28,310 nucleotides of DNA from Saccoglossus kowalevskii (Eukaryota; Hemichordata; Enteropneusta; Harrimaniidae), in the NCBI RefSeq assembly GCF_000003605.2, contig NW_003156733.1, positions 132,292-160,601 on the forward strand. The letters run 5' to 3'. Below, piece by piece: positions 11,387 through 23,350 of this stretch (within the stretch, counting starts at the first letter, position 1; each line of letters begins with the position of its first letter). The notes under the pieces were generated by a model. It was not told the DNA's origin. It worked only from the letters and a program-made list of their open reading frames with translations, and searched no databases. A program made the translations under genes and the position numbers.

Positions 11387-14300
11387 TTCATTGATGGGTA
11401 AAAAGGTTATGTCGGATTTCGTGGCGGGAAATGTAACAGATTTTCACACACAAAAAAACACTGTAAAATGATTGCTTCGAGTTTTGGGAATATGGTCTCT
11501 CCGATTCAAGTGATCATTAAACATAGCGAATGAAAGTAGCATGATATATTAACCAGCTTGACAACCAGAGTGGATTGAATTCAATCTAATAAAGCACGTT
11601 GAACAATCTCCAGCATAACTATTCGTTTTATATGTATTCGGATATATACCGCCTTACGCGATGGTAACGCAACAGGCAGCGCGTGCGTCAGTAACGGATG
11701 CACAGAGCGCTCGCTGTTAATCATATAATCACGAAATATTTCTGCGGTTTAGTTAAAAAAATACATATGCACGTTATTGTCAATGCGTTGCTCAGTGCGA
11801 TAACGTTGTCCCAGGAATTGAATCGTTTAAACCAAAAACTAGAGCCTTCAAACTTGAAAACTACATTAGGCCATACTGAACTATGTCCATCTGCATGAAC
11901 AGCCAAAGGTGTAATCATTTAAAAATAGGAGATATAATCATAATCATGAATTCATTCTTATCTAGAATATAGATATAAAAATACACTTCATAATTCGATT
12001 TGTTGCTCAACAGTTGTAGAAAAGGAACTTGATTTTACATTTTCTTTGTTTGGTAGTGATGTTCAATTTAATAGAAAACAAAAAAAATGGCCAGACTTCC
12101 TTTTAAAGACGTAAATATTTTTACGCGAATGAAACACGGCATAATTAGCTTATTTTGACAGACCATCGAAGATTTCTAGCAAAACATCTAAGGCCGTATC
12201 TCCAGATCCATCATATAGGTGGAATTTAAATTCATCGGTACAGAGTGCTTTCCCCCGCAGAACAAATATACCAAATGACTCGGAATTAGCTATCAATCAT
12301 TAAAAAAAAAAAAAATTACAAGAAGGTCAATGATAAGCGTATCGCTCAATTCAATTGTGTATATACACTGTGTATTTACGCGCACGTGTAAAAGCAGATC
12401 AATACAATGCAAAGATCTGGTCACTTTAGCAACGATTTGCGTAAATGAATGCATTTAATGTAAACATTAAATGTTCAATTGCATGTAATTTGCATTCAAT
12501 TAGGTGAAAATCTGCTTATTGTACAATATATACCCAAGCCCGACTGTCACTATGAATAATGAACACAAACATACTTGTCTAATTCACGATCGACTACACC
12601 AATCGACGCTCCTAATTGACAACGTGCTAGTTTCAGTATCACGTGATACCTTTGTCCGAGTAGATCATTAAATCTTCCGCCTCGTTCGTAGCCAGTCGCT
12701 CAATAGTCATTAAAATATTTCATCAAATAAATGTTTGAAAAGAAATAAAACAAAAAAGATTAATCGCGGAAAAGTTGCATTCGTTTGCTACATTTGCTTT
12801 TATGCACGAGTCGCTGACCGTATTCGTCATGAACTAACTGCGGACGAGGCTATACGTTGCTGACGCAATCGGACAAACTATCAAGTGCGCCAGAAACCCT
12901 CTACTTAGCAAGTGACGCTGGCAAAGTCAGATCATTTATACGTTCTATATGTCTATACTTAGACATCATTCTTAAATTCCTAGCCACATATCCGCTCACT
13001 GCACTCACTGGTTGCGGTGGTATCACCAAGACGTCGCTTATTCCACGTCCGTGGTATCAGAAATCGGCGTCGTTTGTTCATCGCAACAAATGTCGTTCAC
13101 CCGCATAGTGTCGACATCCTGTGTATGTTTTATTTTATTTTTAAGCTTTAAATACTTGATATCCTATCACAATTTAAGAGACCCAGCGTTATTCAATAAA
13201 ACATTAAGTATTTTGGCTACGACCGTAAACACATCAACTGACAGTACACCCTTCAAACGCAGACAGTAAAAGCGTCTTCATTAATAACAACTCTATTCAG
13301 ACTGAAGTGTGACACAACAACACAACCATAAAACCATAGTTAACGACGCGTTGCCCGTGTAAAGGCATATAGCATACATCCCTAATATTTTACGAGATGG
13401 CTTACAGATTTCTGCCATATAATTAAATGAGTGTATATATCAATACCAACACCACGCCCTGTTACAGTTCCTCTATATGGGGGACTGTGGTCCAGCGTAC
13501 ATTGAACCCGGCGGGGGAAATATTTAATTAATATATCTGCTGTATGGCTGCAGCATTGAACAGTTTGTAACAATACTCCCGACTTCTTCGAGTTGACTTT
13601 CTCGGCTTACTTTAACTTGTATTCATGGCCCTGCCATGAAAACCTAAATCAAAATTGTGTTTCAATGATGACGGAAAGTAGTGCATTCTGACTTAAAGCG
13701 CGGTGCGGTTAAAGCGCGGTTGTTGTCGCGCAGCGCGTGTTCGAATTTTATGTAAACAAAAATGTATTTTACATACGTTGTATACGTCGCTATAAGTCCC
13801 ATATCGAACAGGACGCGGCACGACGACTGCCGTCCTTTAAAAGAACACGTTTATTTGTTCAGTCGTCTGTTTTATTACAAGAGTTGATTACAATAACATA
13901 TCATCTATCGGTCAGTTATTCGCGTGCGAGTTTGCTGACATAGTACAATAACGGCGTTTGGTTAGATAGACATTATGTCACACAAATCAATAATGTTGAC
14001 TCTGAAAGTATGGGACGGAGATTGACAAAATGAGATAACTACTTGACCAGTATTTTTACTTGTACACATCCATCGTGCGAAGTCACGTATTTTTCAATTT
14101 TACTGTGAGTGAGATATTAAAAAAAAATTGTTAAGCGTAACGGGACTTGAGGTAATGCCGACAGAGTATAGTGCCTAGCAATGTACTTCATTTCAATATG
14201 GCGTCTCGTACACAAACTAGCTTCGAGTCCAATTACCTGTTGAGTGGACAATGCTGAATCAAGCTTAATACATACAACTTCACATATTGTAGTCAGATTT

Positions 14301-15779
14301 CTACAACGTTTATATACGTTAGCTAATCAGTGCTAGAAGGCAGGTCAATGTAGTGCCAGCAGCTGCAACAATTTTCAATTTTGTCAATTTTCCCGGGTAA
14401 CTGTCTTCGCGCCACAGTTGTTGCGTTTAATGGTGCGGGTAAACAAACCGGAAATAGATAATGGTGGTACAATAAATGAAAAGTATCTATAAAATGCAGA
14501 AAGCGCATATCGCCATCTTCAAGTATGCGCACACACTCACGCACGATACCGGCATCACGTGACTGTTCCGTTTGCTACGTACATGTGTCTATAGACCATT
14601 AAATAGATTATATATCATTCTACCAAACAGTTCCCAAGAACACGTAACAATCGACCTGGTTGTTAACGTCTCAGAGTTGTCTATGCGTATAGCTACATGA
14701 TTATTGGGCGCGCGAATTTATATATAAATATTTCAAGAAGAACGTTAGTTGAGTCAAGCGAAATGAATTCATCAGCTTGTTCCGCGTCTTCTATAAATAG
14801 ATCAATTCAACCAACCATGTTATAATCGAATGTTTTAAAAGTATTATCTTTTATCAAATAATCGGCTTTTAATGTCATTACATAATAATGATGATCTGTC
14901 AATATATTTTCCGTTGAAACGATGCCTTGTCGATCTTGTACTTTTATGTACATAAAATACAATTGGTAAAATTGCCAATTTTCTCAACGGTGTCGTAGAA
15001 TATTGGCCTCAGACATATAATGTCGATGATAATGATGAGATATATGGCATTTATTCGAATAATTCATGCGACGTTTTTGAAAATTTGTGTGTTGAAAAGA
15101 AGGACCATGGACGAACCAAGAAGACGACAATTTAATAAAGTAATACACTGATTTCAAAACATAACAATTTATTTAATTGATAGTTATTTCTTGTATGCAA
15201 GAATGGAACGAAATGAACGTCAGTAAAACAAGATATTTCAAAATGAATGTACAACAACAATAACAACGAAATGGACCCTGATGCCAGGTATTTTGAATAG
15301 CGGGTCCCGGTGACAAGTGACATACTGCCCCACACGTGGAACCCGCAAGGGGTCAGGTCAAACTGCAGTAGTGGTAAAAATGTAAAATCTAAATTAGACA
15401 AGTGACCATCTGTCATTTTTATCTGATCGAAGCTCATACTACATTGTGTATGTTACTACAAGTTGTTCTGTTTTTTTAAACTATTTACCATTAGTTTTTA
15501 TTGTAAAAAAATTCCCTCCTCATAATTTAGTTTGGTTACTATGGGAAAATCATGTGTGTGGAGTTATGAGATGGAAATTTACGATTGTGACAAATTATTA
15601 AGAAAGTCTGTTAAATACCATTTTTTTTAGGAAATAATACTATGTAATAATATATTTCTATGAAATTTGTTCCAAAAATGTATTTTTTTGCATTATTTCC
15701 GGCAGTTTTCCTTCAGGAAAACAATTCATACCCGCGTGGGAACTGAAAATTTAATGACCTGTCCAAATCGATAATTACA
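11387..15779 (+). other. Intron 1 segment: no gene recognised
   Basis: Long A+T-rich stretch without a supportable exon. It holds a poly-A run at about 12302-12314 and a short tandem pair with TTAAAGCGCGGT cores at 13693-13725. A hairpin GTTTTCC/GGAAAAC lies near 15705-15722. The 101-codon minus frame at 15132-15437 and overlapping plus frames at 12857-13269 show no recognisable domain. Confidence 0.4.
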
Positions 15780-15885
15780 AGCAAACGAGCAATTCAAGCA
15801 ACAACACGCAACAGGAGATTCGAACTCGCTCACACGGCATTTATATTTGTTCCATGCGGGTGTTTGTCACTACTGGCGGACATGA
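15780..15885 (-). mobile_element. Possible tRNA-derived SINE relic, minus strand
   Basis: On the minus strand, a B-box-like GAGTTCGAATCTCC (15814-15827) follows a weak A-box-like CCGCCAGTAGTGAC (about 15867-15880) at tRNA-like spacing. The A-box match is poor and no A/T-rich tail or target duplication could be placed. It may be a chance B box. Confidence 0.25.
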
Positions 15886-16084
15886 ACTTGTCTCCGAGGG
15901 CAATCGTAAACTGGATGGATCATACATATCATGAAAATTCGGTTTCTATGTATCTGATTGTCTTTGGCATTAAATATCCGGCTTGCGCATGTCCATGTAG
16001 ACACGTGCACTGTAGTCACGCGCATTCAATACACGAAATTTGAATCCGTCCAACGTCCATCCCTCTTTTTTTGGTGGGGGCGGG

Positions 16085-16285
16085 GGGTACTGGCCTAGTG
16101 AGGAGCGTGTCTGCTTACACTGACAAGCCTATTGCCCTGGCAGTGGGTTCGAAACTCGTCCAGCGTGTTCATAGGTTCGTCTTGCGCCTGCAATTTCGCT
16201 AGACCCATTCAAGGCAACACCAACCATTGATTTGAAATGAGCATTTGGTGCTTATGAATAAAATAACAATAAAACATATTCATAT
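16085..16285 (+). mobile_element. tRNA-derived SINE
   Basis: Seen: an internal RNA polymerase III promoter of tRNA type, with an A box TGGCCTAGTGAGG at 16091-16103 and a B box GGGTTCGAAACT at 16145-16156, about 40 nt apart as in tRNA genes. The sequence goes on for about 120 nt of unrelated body and ends in an A-rich tail reading AATAAAATAACAATAAAA. This head-body-tail order is that of a tRNA-derived SINE, not a functional tRNA: no acceptor stem closes and no clean anticodon arm is seen. Known: such SINEs borrow LINE machinery through a shared 3' end; the LINE partner is unknown. A G-run and T-run at 16065-16087 precede the head. No target duplication was found by eye. Confidence 0.7.
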
Positions 16286-17048
16286 AAATAAAACTCTCTT
16301 TATATAAATATAAAGATATACGACGTCCAATTCATATATGTATGCAAATTAAATATTTATTCATATTAATTGTTAGCGTATTCAATAAATCTCGTAGATT
16401 ATATTTATGTTATTTAAATGTTATTATTGTCGTGTGCCTCTTAAATATCTATGGAGCTCTGCTACGTTTCCTTTATTAAATATTCAATTGTTTTGATTAG
16501 GGTTGTTGAAACATAAAACTACATAACTGCCCCCATATAGTTGTGTTTTTCCAGAGACACAAACTCACAACGCCATCGCTTTCAATAGTGGACCTATTTA
16601 TTATAATTTTGGTATTATTTTAATTACAAAAAGCCATTTTTAAATTTCATTGCAAAGCACGCAGCCTTTGACCATATATAACGGTAATGCCACCCGACAT
16701 ATTGCCTTCAGGGGACAGTATATATATGGATATATTTAATTTAAATATATGATTTATGCAAACTCCTTGCGAAGTCAATTTCCTGAGCACGTGATATTAA
16801 TATGATGAAATTGTTTTTGCGTATCTGTTAATCGACTTAATTAGCTGAATGGCTGCGTTATGTCTGGCACCGTTTAGGCCATGTAAAGTTTTGGACGGAA
16901 CTTGGCTCAGTGATTTGGAACTAATTACGAGATAACCGTCGCTATTCGGACTACTATTTCTGACAGTTGGTATTCGTAGTTATTAATGTAGTGAACTATT
17001 AATCAAAAGATATGACGTGTTCAGTACTTAGTGTGATTAGTTGAACGT
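16286..17048 (+). other. Intron 1 segment: very A+T-rich, no gene recognised
   Basis: Dominated by A/T words, including a near-palindrome ATATATTTAATTTAAATATAT near 16732-16751. No coding or RNA feature is visible. Confidence 0.45.
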
Positions 17049-17125
17049 GTGAAGGCCACGCCTTAGAGTCTTAATACTGTTTTGTAATTGGTTAGAGTTT
17101 TGAAAATGAATAAAGTTGTTTTAGT

Positions 17126-17238
17126 TGGTCTTGGCGAGTACACGAGGACAGAGGCAGTCTAGTCCTAGAGAGTCTTTTGGGCGAGTCTTGATACAGTCCT
17201 GGACAGAGTCTTGGGTCAGCCTTGCGATAGTCTTGGGG
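17126..17238 (+). repeat. Degenerate short tandem repeat with AGTCTTGG core
   Basis: About nine variants of AGTCTTGG or AGTCCTGG occur at intervals of roughly 6-28 nt, mostly 10-13, immediately before the left direct repeat. No equivalent array precedes the right repeat, so it may be an expansion private to one end, or a 5' boundary feature of the element. Confidence 0.6.
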
Positions 17239-17248
17239 ATTTTTCCCC

Positions 17249-17455
17249 CAGGGCGCTGTGTCTTATAGAGTGCTCGACTTGATCCGACTAAGACGAGAGT
17301 TGAAACGTGTTTCGTTGTGTGTGTCTTATTTGACTGTAAAGTTAAAGTGACTTTCCCGATCCCGTACCTCAAGGGGACGCGAAAGAGAGACGAGACGAGA
17401 TTCCCTCCTGGCACGTGTAGAGAACCTCAGAGAAGAAGACTCCCCCCCCCTGATA
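17249..17455 (+). repeat. Left long direct repeat (LTR-like)
   Basis: Begins CAGGGCGCTGTGTC and ends CTGATA. It aligns over its full length to 18742-18943 with about a dozen and a half differences and a few single-base gaps. It is followed by GGTGAGTGG, which resembles a splice donor. Confidence 0.85.
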
Positions 17456-18741
17456 GGTGAGTGGAGATCCCGGGCAGGTGTTTAACACACATTGAGATCC
17501 TGTGAAGAAAAGTGAAATGGCGAAGAGGTGTCTTTCTTGTGAACCGAACTAACTGGCTCGATGGCAGAGACAAAACTGCGCTTGACGACTAACGACTTTA
17601 CCCGAACGACACCGATGTACAACGCTGAAGAGATGAAGATTTCAGAACCCCTTCGGAAGGACGAGTATCGAATAGGACTGAATAATCAAGAATTGAGCGA
17701 CATTAAAGACAAGAAGATGACAAAGAACGACCCGGACTAACGCAACGAAAAGAGAAGAGACGCTATATAGACTTTGAATTAGAACTTTAGCTATCTGTGT
17801 ATTGCTTAGAGTATCGCTCACTGGACACCGTAACGGACACTGTGTAACTCAAGACGTTGAACTCTTTTCCAGAATCCTAACCCTATTGTTCAGTATGTGA
17901 TGTATTGCTTGCTTTTCCTATCGTTTTTTTTCTTAACGTTTTTTTGTGATATCGAATTGTATGTTATGTAAGCGCCCAGATCTTTGTTTGAACTGATATT
18001 TAGTGACGTGCGAGGTCCTTTATAACGATTTAAGCGCGCCTCAGTGGACAAGTATTTGCAGCACAGTATTATGAGTTTTGTGAAGTTTTATGGTGTTTTA
18101 CTGAGTTTATGAGTACGGAATATGATGGGGGAGAGTAATGCCCCAAAGAGTTTTTCTGAGTTTTCAGAGTTTTGAGATTTGTCGATGTACAGAGATATCG
18201 ACGTTTTAAGAGTTGTTTTTGTTTATGTGTTGTTTCCGGAATACTTCTGACGCTGAGTTGAGAGCACCTTTGTAACGTTTTTTAATGTCTTTTTGGAATG
18301 AGTGTATGGTGCGCTTATATACGTATTGTTTGATAACGCAAGCTTTTGTTCATGGTTGACAGGATTATATGTAACTTAGTTGTGTCTTCGTTTTAGCTAT
18401 TCCCCGTCTTTTTTGCCAGAGGAGTAATGTGTTATGACAGCTTTGTTTTTGCATTCCGTTTCCACGCCGTTTGACTTTTGTTTAGATTATGACTTGTGAG
18501 TTCAGTTGAAGTTTATAAGCGTATATGACAGGAGTTTGATTAATAATTTTTTTATTCATTGTTTATTAGTTACCGCTTTGTAATGCTTTAACCGAGAGAC
18601 GCATCCCTGGTAATCACGTGATCGTGCTGTCGACGGCCGCGATTAGCTGTTCGCTTGGTTACACCGCCACGCCTTAGTTTTTTTGACCTTTTGATATAGA
18701 GTTTGTAACCTTAGTAACGGAGACAGTGCAGCGAAGGGTTA

Positions 18742-18943
18742 CAGGGCGCTGTGTCTTATAGAGTGCTGGACTGATCGACTAAGACGAGAGTTGAAACGTA
18801 TTTCGTTGTGTGTGTCTATTTGTCTGTAAGGCTTAGGAGACGTTCCCGATCCCGTACCTCACGGGGACGCGAAAGAGAGACGAGACGAGATTCCCTCCTG
18901 GCACGTGTAGAGAACCTCGGAGAAGAAGAATTCCCCCCTGATA
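18742..18943 (+). repeat. Right long direct repeat (LTR-like)
   Basis: Second copy of the 17249-17455 repeat. Similarity stops sharply at CTGATA, after which the sequence becomes ordinary A+T-rich intron, as expected at the right edge of an insertion. Confidence 0.85.
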
Positions 18944-19281
18944 TTAAAAACAAAGCAGCAAGATGTCTGACGGTGTGTACAACACGTTGTTCGGTATGGC
19001 TGTAATTGAAGGCAGTTGATAAGAACGATTATGATTTGTGAACATTCACTCGAAAGGCGAAATATCACACCGGACAGTAATATTTTGCACACATCACTAT
19101 TTGGGACGCATTTTTATGAGTAACATGGACAACGAAAATCAATTTGCAAGCACGTATTATTTATTTAGGTATTAGTTATTTCAGAGTTACCCATAAAAGC
19201 AAAATTTAGTTTTACCGTAAACATGCCACTTTAGTGTGTGATTTATCTGTTCGTAAGCTCGCTTAGTACAACCCTTCACAG

Positions 19282-19418
19282 GCCGCGTCATTGCTACGCG
19301 CCGCGTAGTCACGCACCGCGTCACCGACATGCGTCGTGTCATCGGCAGGCGCCGCGTCATCGACACGCGCCCGTCACCGGCTCTTGACGTGTCATCGCCA
19401 CGTGCCGCCTCATCGACA
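19282..19418. repeat. GC-rich minisatellite, about 8 units of 16-18 bp
   Basis: Diverged units follow GCCGCGTCATCGACACGC. The array is CpG-dense within A+T-rich DNA. On the minus strand the 18-bp unit keeps a frame open and encodes a six-residue repeat of the type MTRR(L/M)(P/S) inside a 95-codon frame. That coding potential is probably a by-product of a repeat whose length is a multiple of three. Confidence 0.8.
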
Positions 19419-21361
19419 ATAATCTCCATATTAGGAGATTGTGAAAAGTTCAGATTTTGCTGAAATAAAACCATTTATTCAGGTTTTGTGAATAACTTAT
19501 CTTCCTTCCTATAATATACTAATAAATAGTTTCCAAAGACACGTGTCAAGAGATCTAGTTAATAGTTGTCTTTGCGTATGAAAAACACGATTTTCCAAAC
19601 AATTGCGCGTCATTAAAAATTAGACCAATTCAACCTAGGTTACCATATTTGAATATTTCAATAGAAATCTTATCAATTAATTGGCTTTTAATTTGTTTGC
19701 GCGTTAAGGGGATTAGATACGGTTAATACTATCAAGGTGCTTACAATGTGAGATTATTAAGTTTCAGCCGCCGCGCACCGAAGTCGATGCTACTGTCTGA
19801 TTGCATACGTTGCTTAGTGTTATACATAATCTCGATCCAACCGATTGGCGTACGATGTCCAGAATCGAATAAAACGCTGGAGACATGTGACACACCGTCA
19901 CCGTATTTGTTTAAAATGTTACACATGGCGTGGTGTACGTGATCGGAGATTCTACTCAAAAATCACTGACGCATTCTTTTTAAAATAAATTAAACACTCG
20001 TTTGAACTTTCCGAATCAGTGTGTGAATTAATAAATATGGCGCGAGTGCAATGTGTTTCTCCAGTCTTCGCGATTTAAGTATGAACATATAAGTCGGTAG
20101 ATGTATACCTAATTAATATGATTTCAACCAAGCAATCCTATAGAAAAGCAATTGTCCGTAGAAACATGCTAGGTAATAGGGATCGCCGTGTCCAAGCGTC
20201 ATGGTCAGTATTAGTTGACGGGGAATCGAACCATATGATGAATTAACTTGAGTCATCTCATTGCAATACCACCCGATTTGAGCGCCATTCTCGGACTCCA
20301 ACGAGAGGTTCTTTCTTTATTGTAGATACACCATGCATTCAAATACCTAGCGACATCTCAGCAATCAGATTGCCACTATCTGTCCTACTCTTTATTTTAC
20401 ACCAATCACGGCTCTTATAAATTTATGCTTATCAAAGTCAAATAGTTATATTAAATGTTGGCGACCCTTTGCGTGCCTGAACTTCTAATTTATTGCCACA
20501 GCATCCCTGTTGTTCTTTGAACCTCATACAAGTGTGCGACCGTCAACACGCATAGTAGTTTTACTATTTTGTTCAAACCCCGCAGAAATTACGTCTAATC
20601 CTGACATACGAATGTTTTCGTAATGACAAATGGTGTCGTTTTCACTAAAGCTTATATGGTCATACTCCCCTAGCCACTCGGCCGGAAATGCAACTAAATA
20701 CATTTGTATATTACGTCACATTACCCATAATCCATATCTTCGTTGGTCAATGCAGAATCGGAAAGTACAAACATATATGAATACAGGTACTCACCGCAAG
20801 TACTCACAGGATTTCATCAAATTCAGTAATATAGCAAGCTTCTTGTCGTTCTTTTCACTCCAGTATTTGCAACGAGAATGAATTTGAACTTTAGTATGAT
20901 AAGCCTGAATAGTAGTCGAGTGTAGATCACCATTTTCGATATGTATTATGCGGTATTCGATTAAAAAACTTTAAACACGACGCCGCGGTATTATGCTTAT
21001 TCACTCTATATGGTATAGTATATCTTCAAATAGAGAGAACAAAAGGGTATTTTACACTGCAACAATAAACACGTTTTATTTATATGTTATGTGTTATATT
21101 CGAATCACGTTTATCGTCGAATTAATCGCTTTTTGCTAATTAAGCATTAATTGAGATAGAAAATGTGCGACGTGCTTGTCAAAAGGTGAGGAAGATAATT
21201 AAATGATATTGGAAAACCCCGTAACGCAATCACTAATAGACCATTTGTGGATTTCTGGTACATGTGATATTCTGTCTGACCACGTCAGCAGTTTGTTTGC
21301 AGTTTGATCATGACGCCAATGTCACTGAGTGTCCCGAACGTTATCAGCATTTTGGTGCATA

Positions 21362-21365
<4 letters not shown>
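19419..21365 (+). other. Intron 1 segment: no gene recognised
   Basis: A+T-rich DNA. Frames on both strands at 19741-19959 overlap each other and show no domain. A GGTTCGATTCCCC word on the minus strand near 20222-20234 resembles an RNA polymerase III B box but has no A box or tRNA fold. No supportable gene. Confidence 0.45.

Positions 21366-21408
<43 letters not shown>
21366..21408. repeat. (AT)n microsatellite, about 21 repeats
   Basis: Uninterrupted alternation of A and T over 43 nt. Confidence 0.97.
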
Positions 21409-21410
<2 letters not shown>

Positions 21411-22083
21411 ACTATTCTAGTAATTCAATCCAATAAAATATAGGATTGCTCTTATTGGTGGAATAATACCACGTGATACTGAAAAATTATTGATTATATT
21501 TCACGGCAATTGTGGCAAACATTTTCTACTGTCGAAAATACTTTTGTCTGGAAGTTTCAGCGAAGTGTTATAATTGATATTGCCGATGGGTTGATTTGTA
21601 TTATGTCTGACATATTAAATGCATTATCAGATTATTTTGAATCATCCGAAAATTTTGACGTATGTGAAAACCATCTGCACTTTGTATAAGAGAGTACACC
21701 CGTGAATAATATCCATAAAATGTATTGTCCGCGAAAACGTTTTCCGTTATTGACTTTCTGAAACGCACATATATGAGCCATATGATACAGCTGCGTATTC
21801 TATTCGTTAAACAATAATAATACAGCATAATTCATCTTATCATAACATTTTATTGTTAACTATTGTTAACTAATGGAAACTATTTCCAAGGATGCAATAA
21901 ATTCATCATTATATTATTATATATATGATGGAAAAATACAATACAATATTATCCACGAGAGCCTGTGAAATTCTACACATCACAAGTAGACGTGTCACGT
22001 GTTTGTGAATAATTCAGCTCGCGGCATAAAGATCCGAACCCATTTTCATTTATTGTATGCATTTATCGCTATTTCGTAATTAA

Positions 22084-23350
22084 TATTTCCCGCGAGATTC
22101 CAAATCTGTTCAATCATCGATAGTATCAAGTTTCAGGAATACAAATAGAAACAACTCTGTTTGCATGATCAGAGAATGATTGACGCAATTTATTGTGGTT
22201 AATTGCAATTACGGTTAATTGGGGCGATCGTCGTGAACGCAATCGTTGCGTGATAACAGAGATCATATTTTGCCAGTTAAGTAGCATTAACTAAAAAAGC
22301 AATATGTTTGTAATGTGATGCAAAACCATAACCTAGGGGAGCATTCAAATTGTTGGATCGCTACTAAAATAAGCAAATTGTGTATTATTTGTCTAAAATT
22401 GTTCACGTCACAACTCGTCTATGAAAAGGTTCATTTCTCCATCCAATGACAATTGACAACTGAATGACATTTTGCATATTAAATTCCTTATCATATTTCT
22501 CTAGTATTTAAATTTCGTTATTGACCCACATATACCAATTTGGACCAATCAAAACTATGCTTATATAACCGACATGGTTATTATGAAAACCGGATTACGT
22601 TTTGTTTTACAGTGCGAAAAAACACCTTTTCACAGTGTGTCATTTAAACAATTTTTTTTGTATATAAGACAATTTACTTTTGGTGCCATCAGTGTAAGCG
22701 TTAATGCCGTCTAAAAATTTCGTCGCCATGTTCTGCAACACATAAAAAAAACGCTCATTATGATAACATCGACAAACATACTCCTAATCCACGAGAGGTA
22801 TAATTTCTCCTGACGCTCATCACACCTTAAACGCTAGTCACAGAAGACCCGTTGCATGTTACCATGGACTCTTCTGTGCAGTTTGATTTCAGAAATAACG
22901 GACAGTGATCACTTCAAGGAATGGCACTTAACGGTCACTGGAGTCGAATGTTAGTCTAATTAATAACAATTTACATATTGTTTTGAAACGATCAGTAATC
23001 CCTGCGACATCTTCAAGGTCAGGGGTGATACTCAAACAAATCCATCGAGCCATTCATCCATTGTCACTGTTTGATCTGTGAATGGGTTGCCATGGAGGTT
23101 ACATGTCAATATTGACAGAATCGTAATCAATTATAACTGCAGTATTTACATTTACAACACCTTGACAATTGACATATTAAAATCCATAATAAGTAAGGAG
23201 ACCATTGACTGACGATATGATTGGGCCGGGGTAATCACAATCCGAACAAGAAATAATTGATGATTACTGTAATGAATCGTTATGAATCATTGTAGAAAGA
23301 CATTTCTTGGATTTAAGTGATAGAGTAAATCATGGATCGTGTGAAACGAT
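22084..23350. promoter_or_regulatory. Possible intronic regulatory region rich in homeodomain-like sites
   Basis: Words such as TGATTGAC, GGTTAATTGCAATTACGG, CAATTATAAC and ATTGATGATTACTGTAATG are dense here, and most of the interval is free of simple repeats and recognisable transposons. Clustered TAAT and TGATTGAC words suit homeodomain and PBX/MEIS-type binding, as in neural enhancers. A+T-rich DNA produces TAAT words by chance, so this is suggestive only. Confidence 0.2.

Larger units (their letters stand above)
17050..18943 (+). mobile_element. Probable non-autonomous LTR-type element (LARD/TRIM-like)
   Basis: Seen: two direct repeats of about 200 bp, 17249-17455 and 18742-18943, agree at roughly nine positions in ten and enclose about 1.29 kb. 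The whole block differs from the surrounding intron in composition: it is GA-rich on the left and rich in GAGTTTT words on the right. A TGG-initial stretch at 17462 (TGGAGATCCCGGGC), just after the left repeat, lies where a primer-binding site would be, but I could not match it to a tRNA. There is no gag, protease, reverse transcriptase or integrase. The longest ATG frame seen inside is 59 codons (17561-17740), charged and unrecognised. The left limit is uncertain: CCACGCCTTAG at about 17056 and 18666 hints that both repeats may begin further left in diverged form. TG...CA ends and target duplications were not established. Confidence 0.55.

Noticed and set aside
13692-13725. Two adjacent TTAAAGCGCGGT units
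   Set aside because: Only two short copies; too little to call more than a local duplication.
15132-15437. 101-codon minus-strand frame
   Set aside because: No start context, splice context or family resemblance; hydrophobic Leu runs come from CAA/AAC repeats on the other strand.
17121-17414. 97-codon minus-strand frame
   Set aside because: It runs through the AGTCTTGG array and the left direct repeat, so the open frame is a by-product of repetitive sequence.
19187-19474. 95-codon minus-strand frame with an Arg/Thr-rich repeat
   Set aside because: Produced by the 18-bp minisatellite; no evidence of a protein.
20222-20234. Minus-strand GGTTCGATTCCCC, like a tRNA T-arm
   Set aside because: No A box at the right distance and no cloverleaf can be drawn around it.
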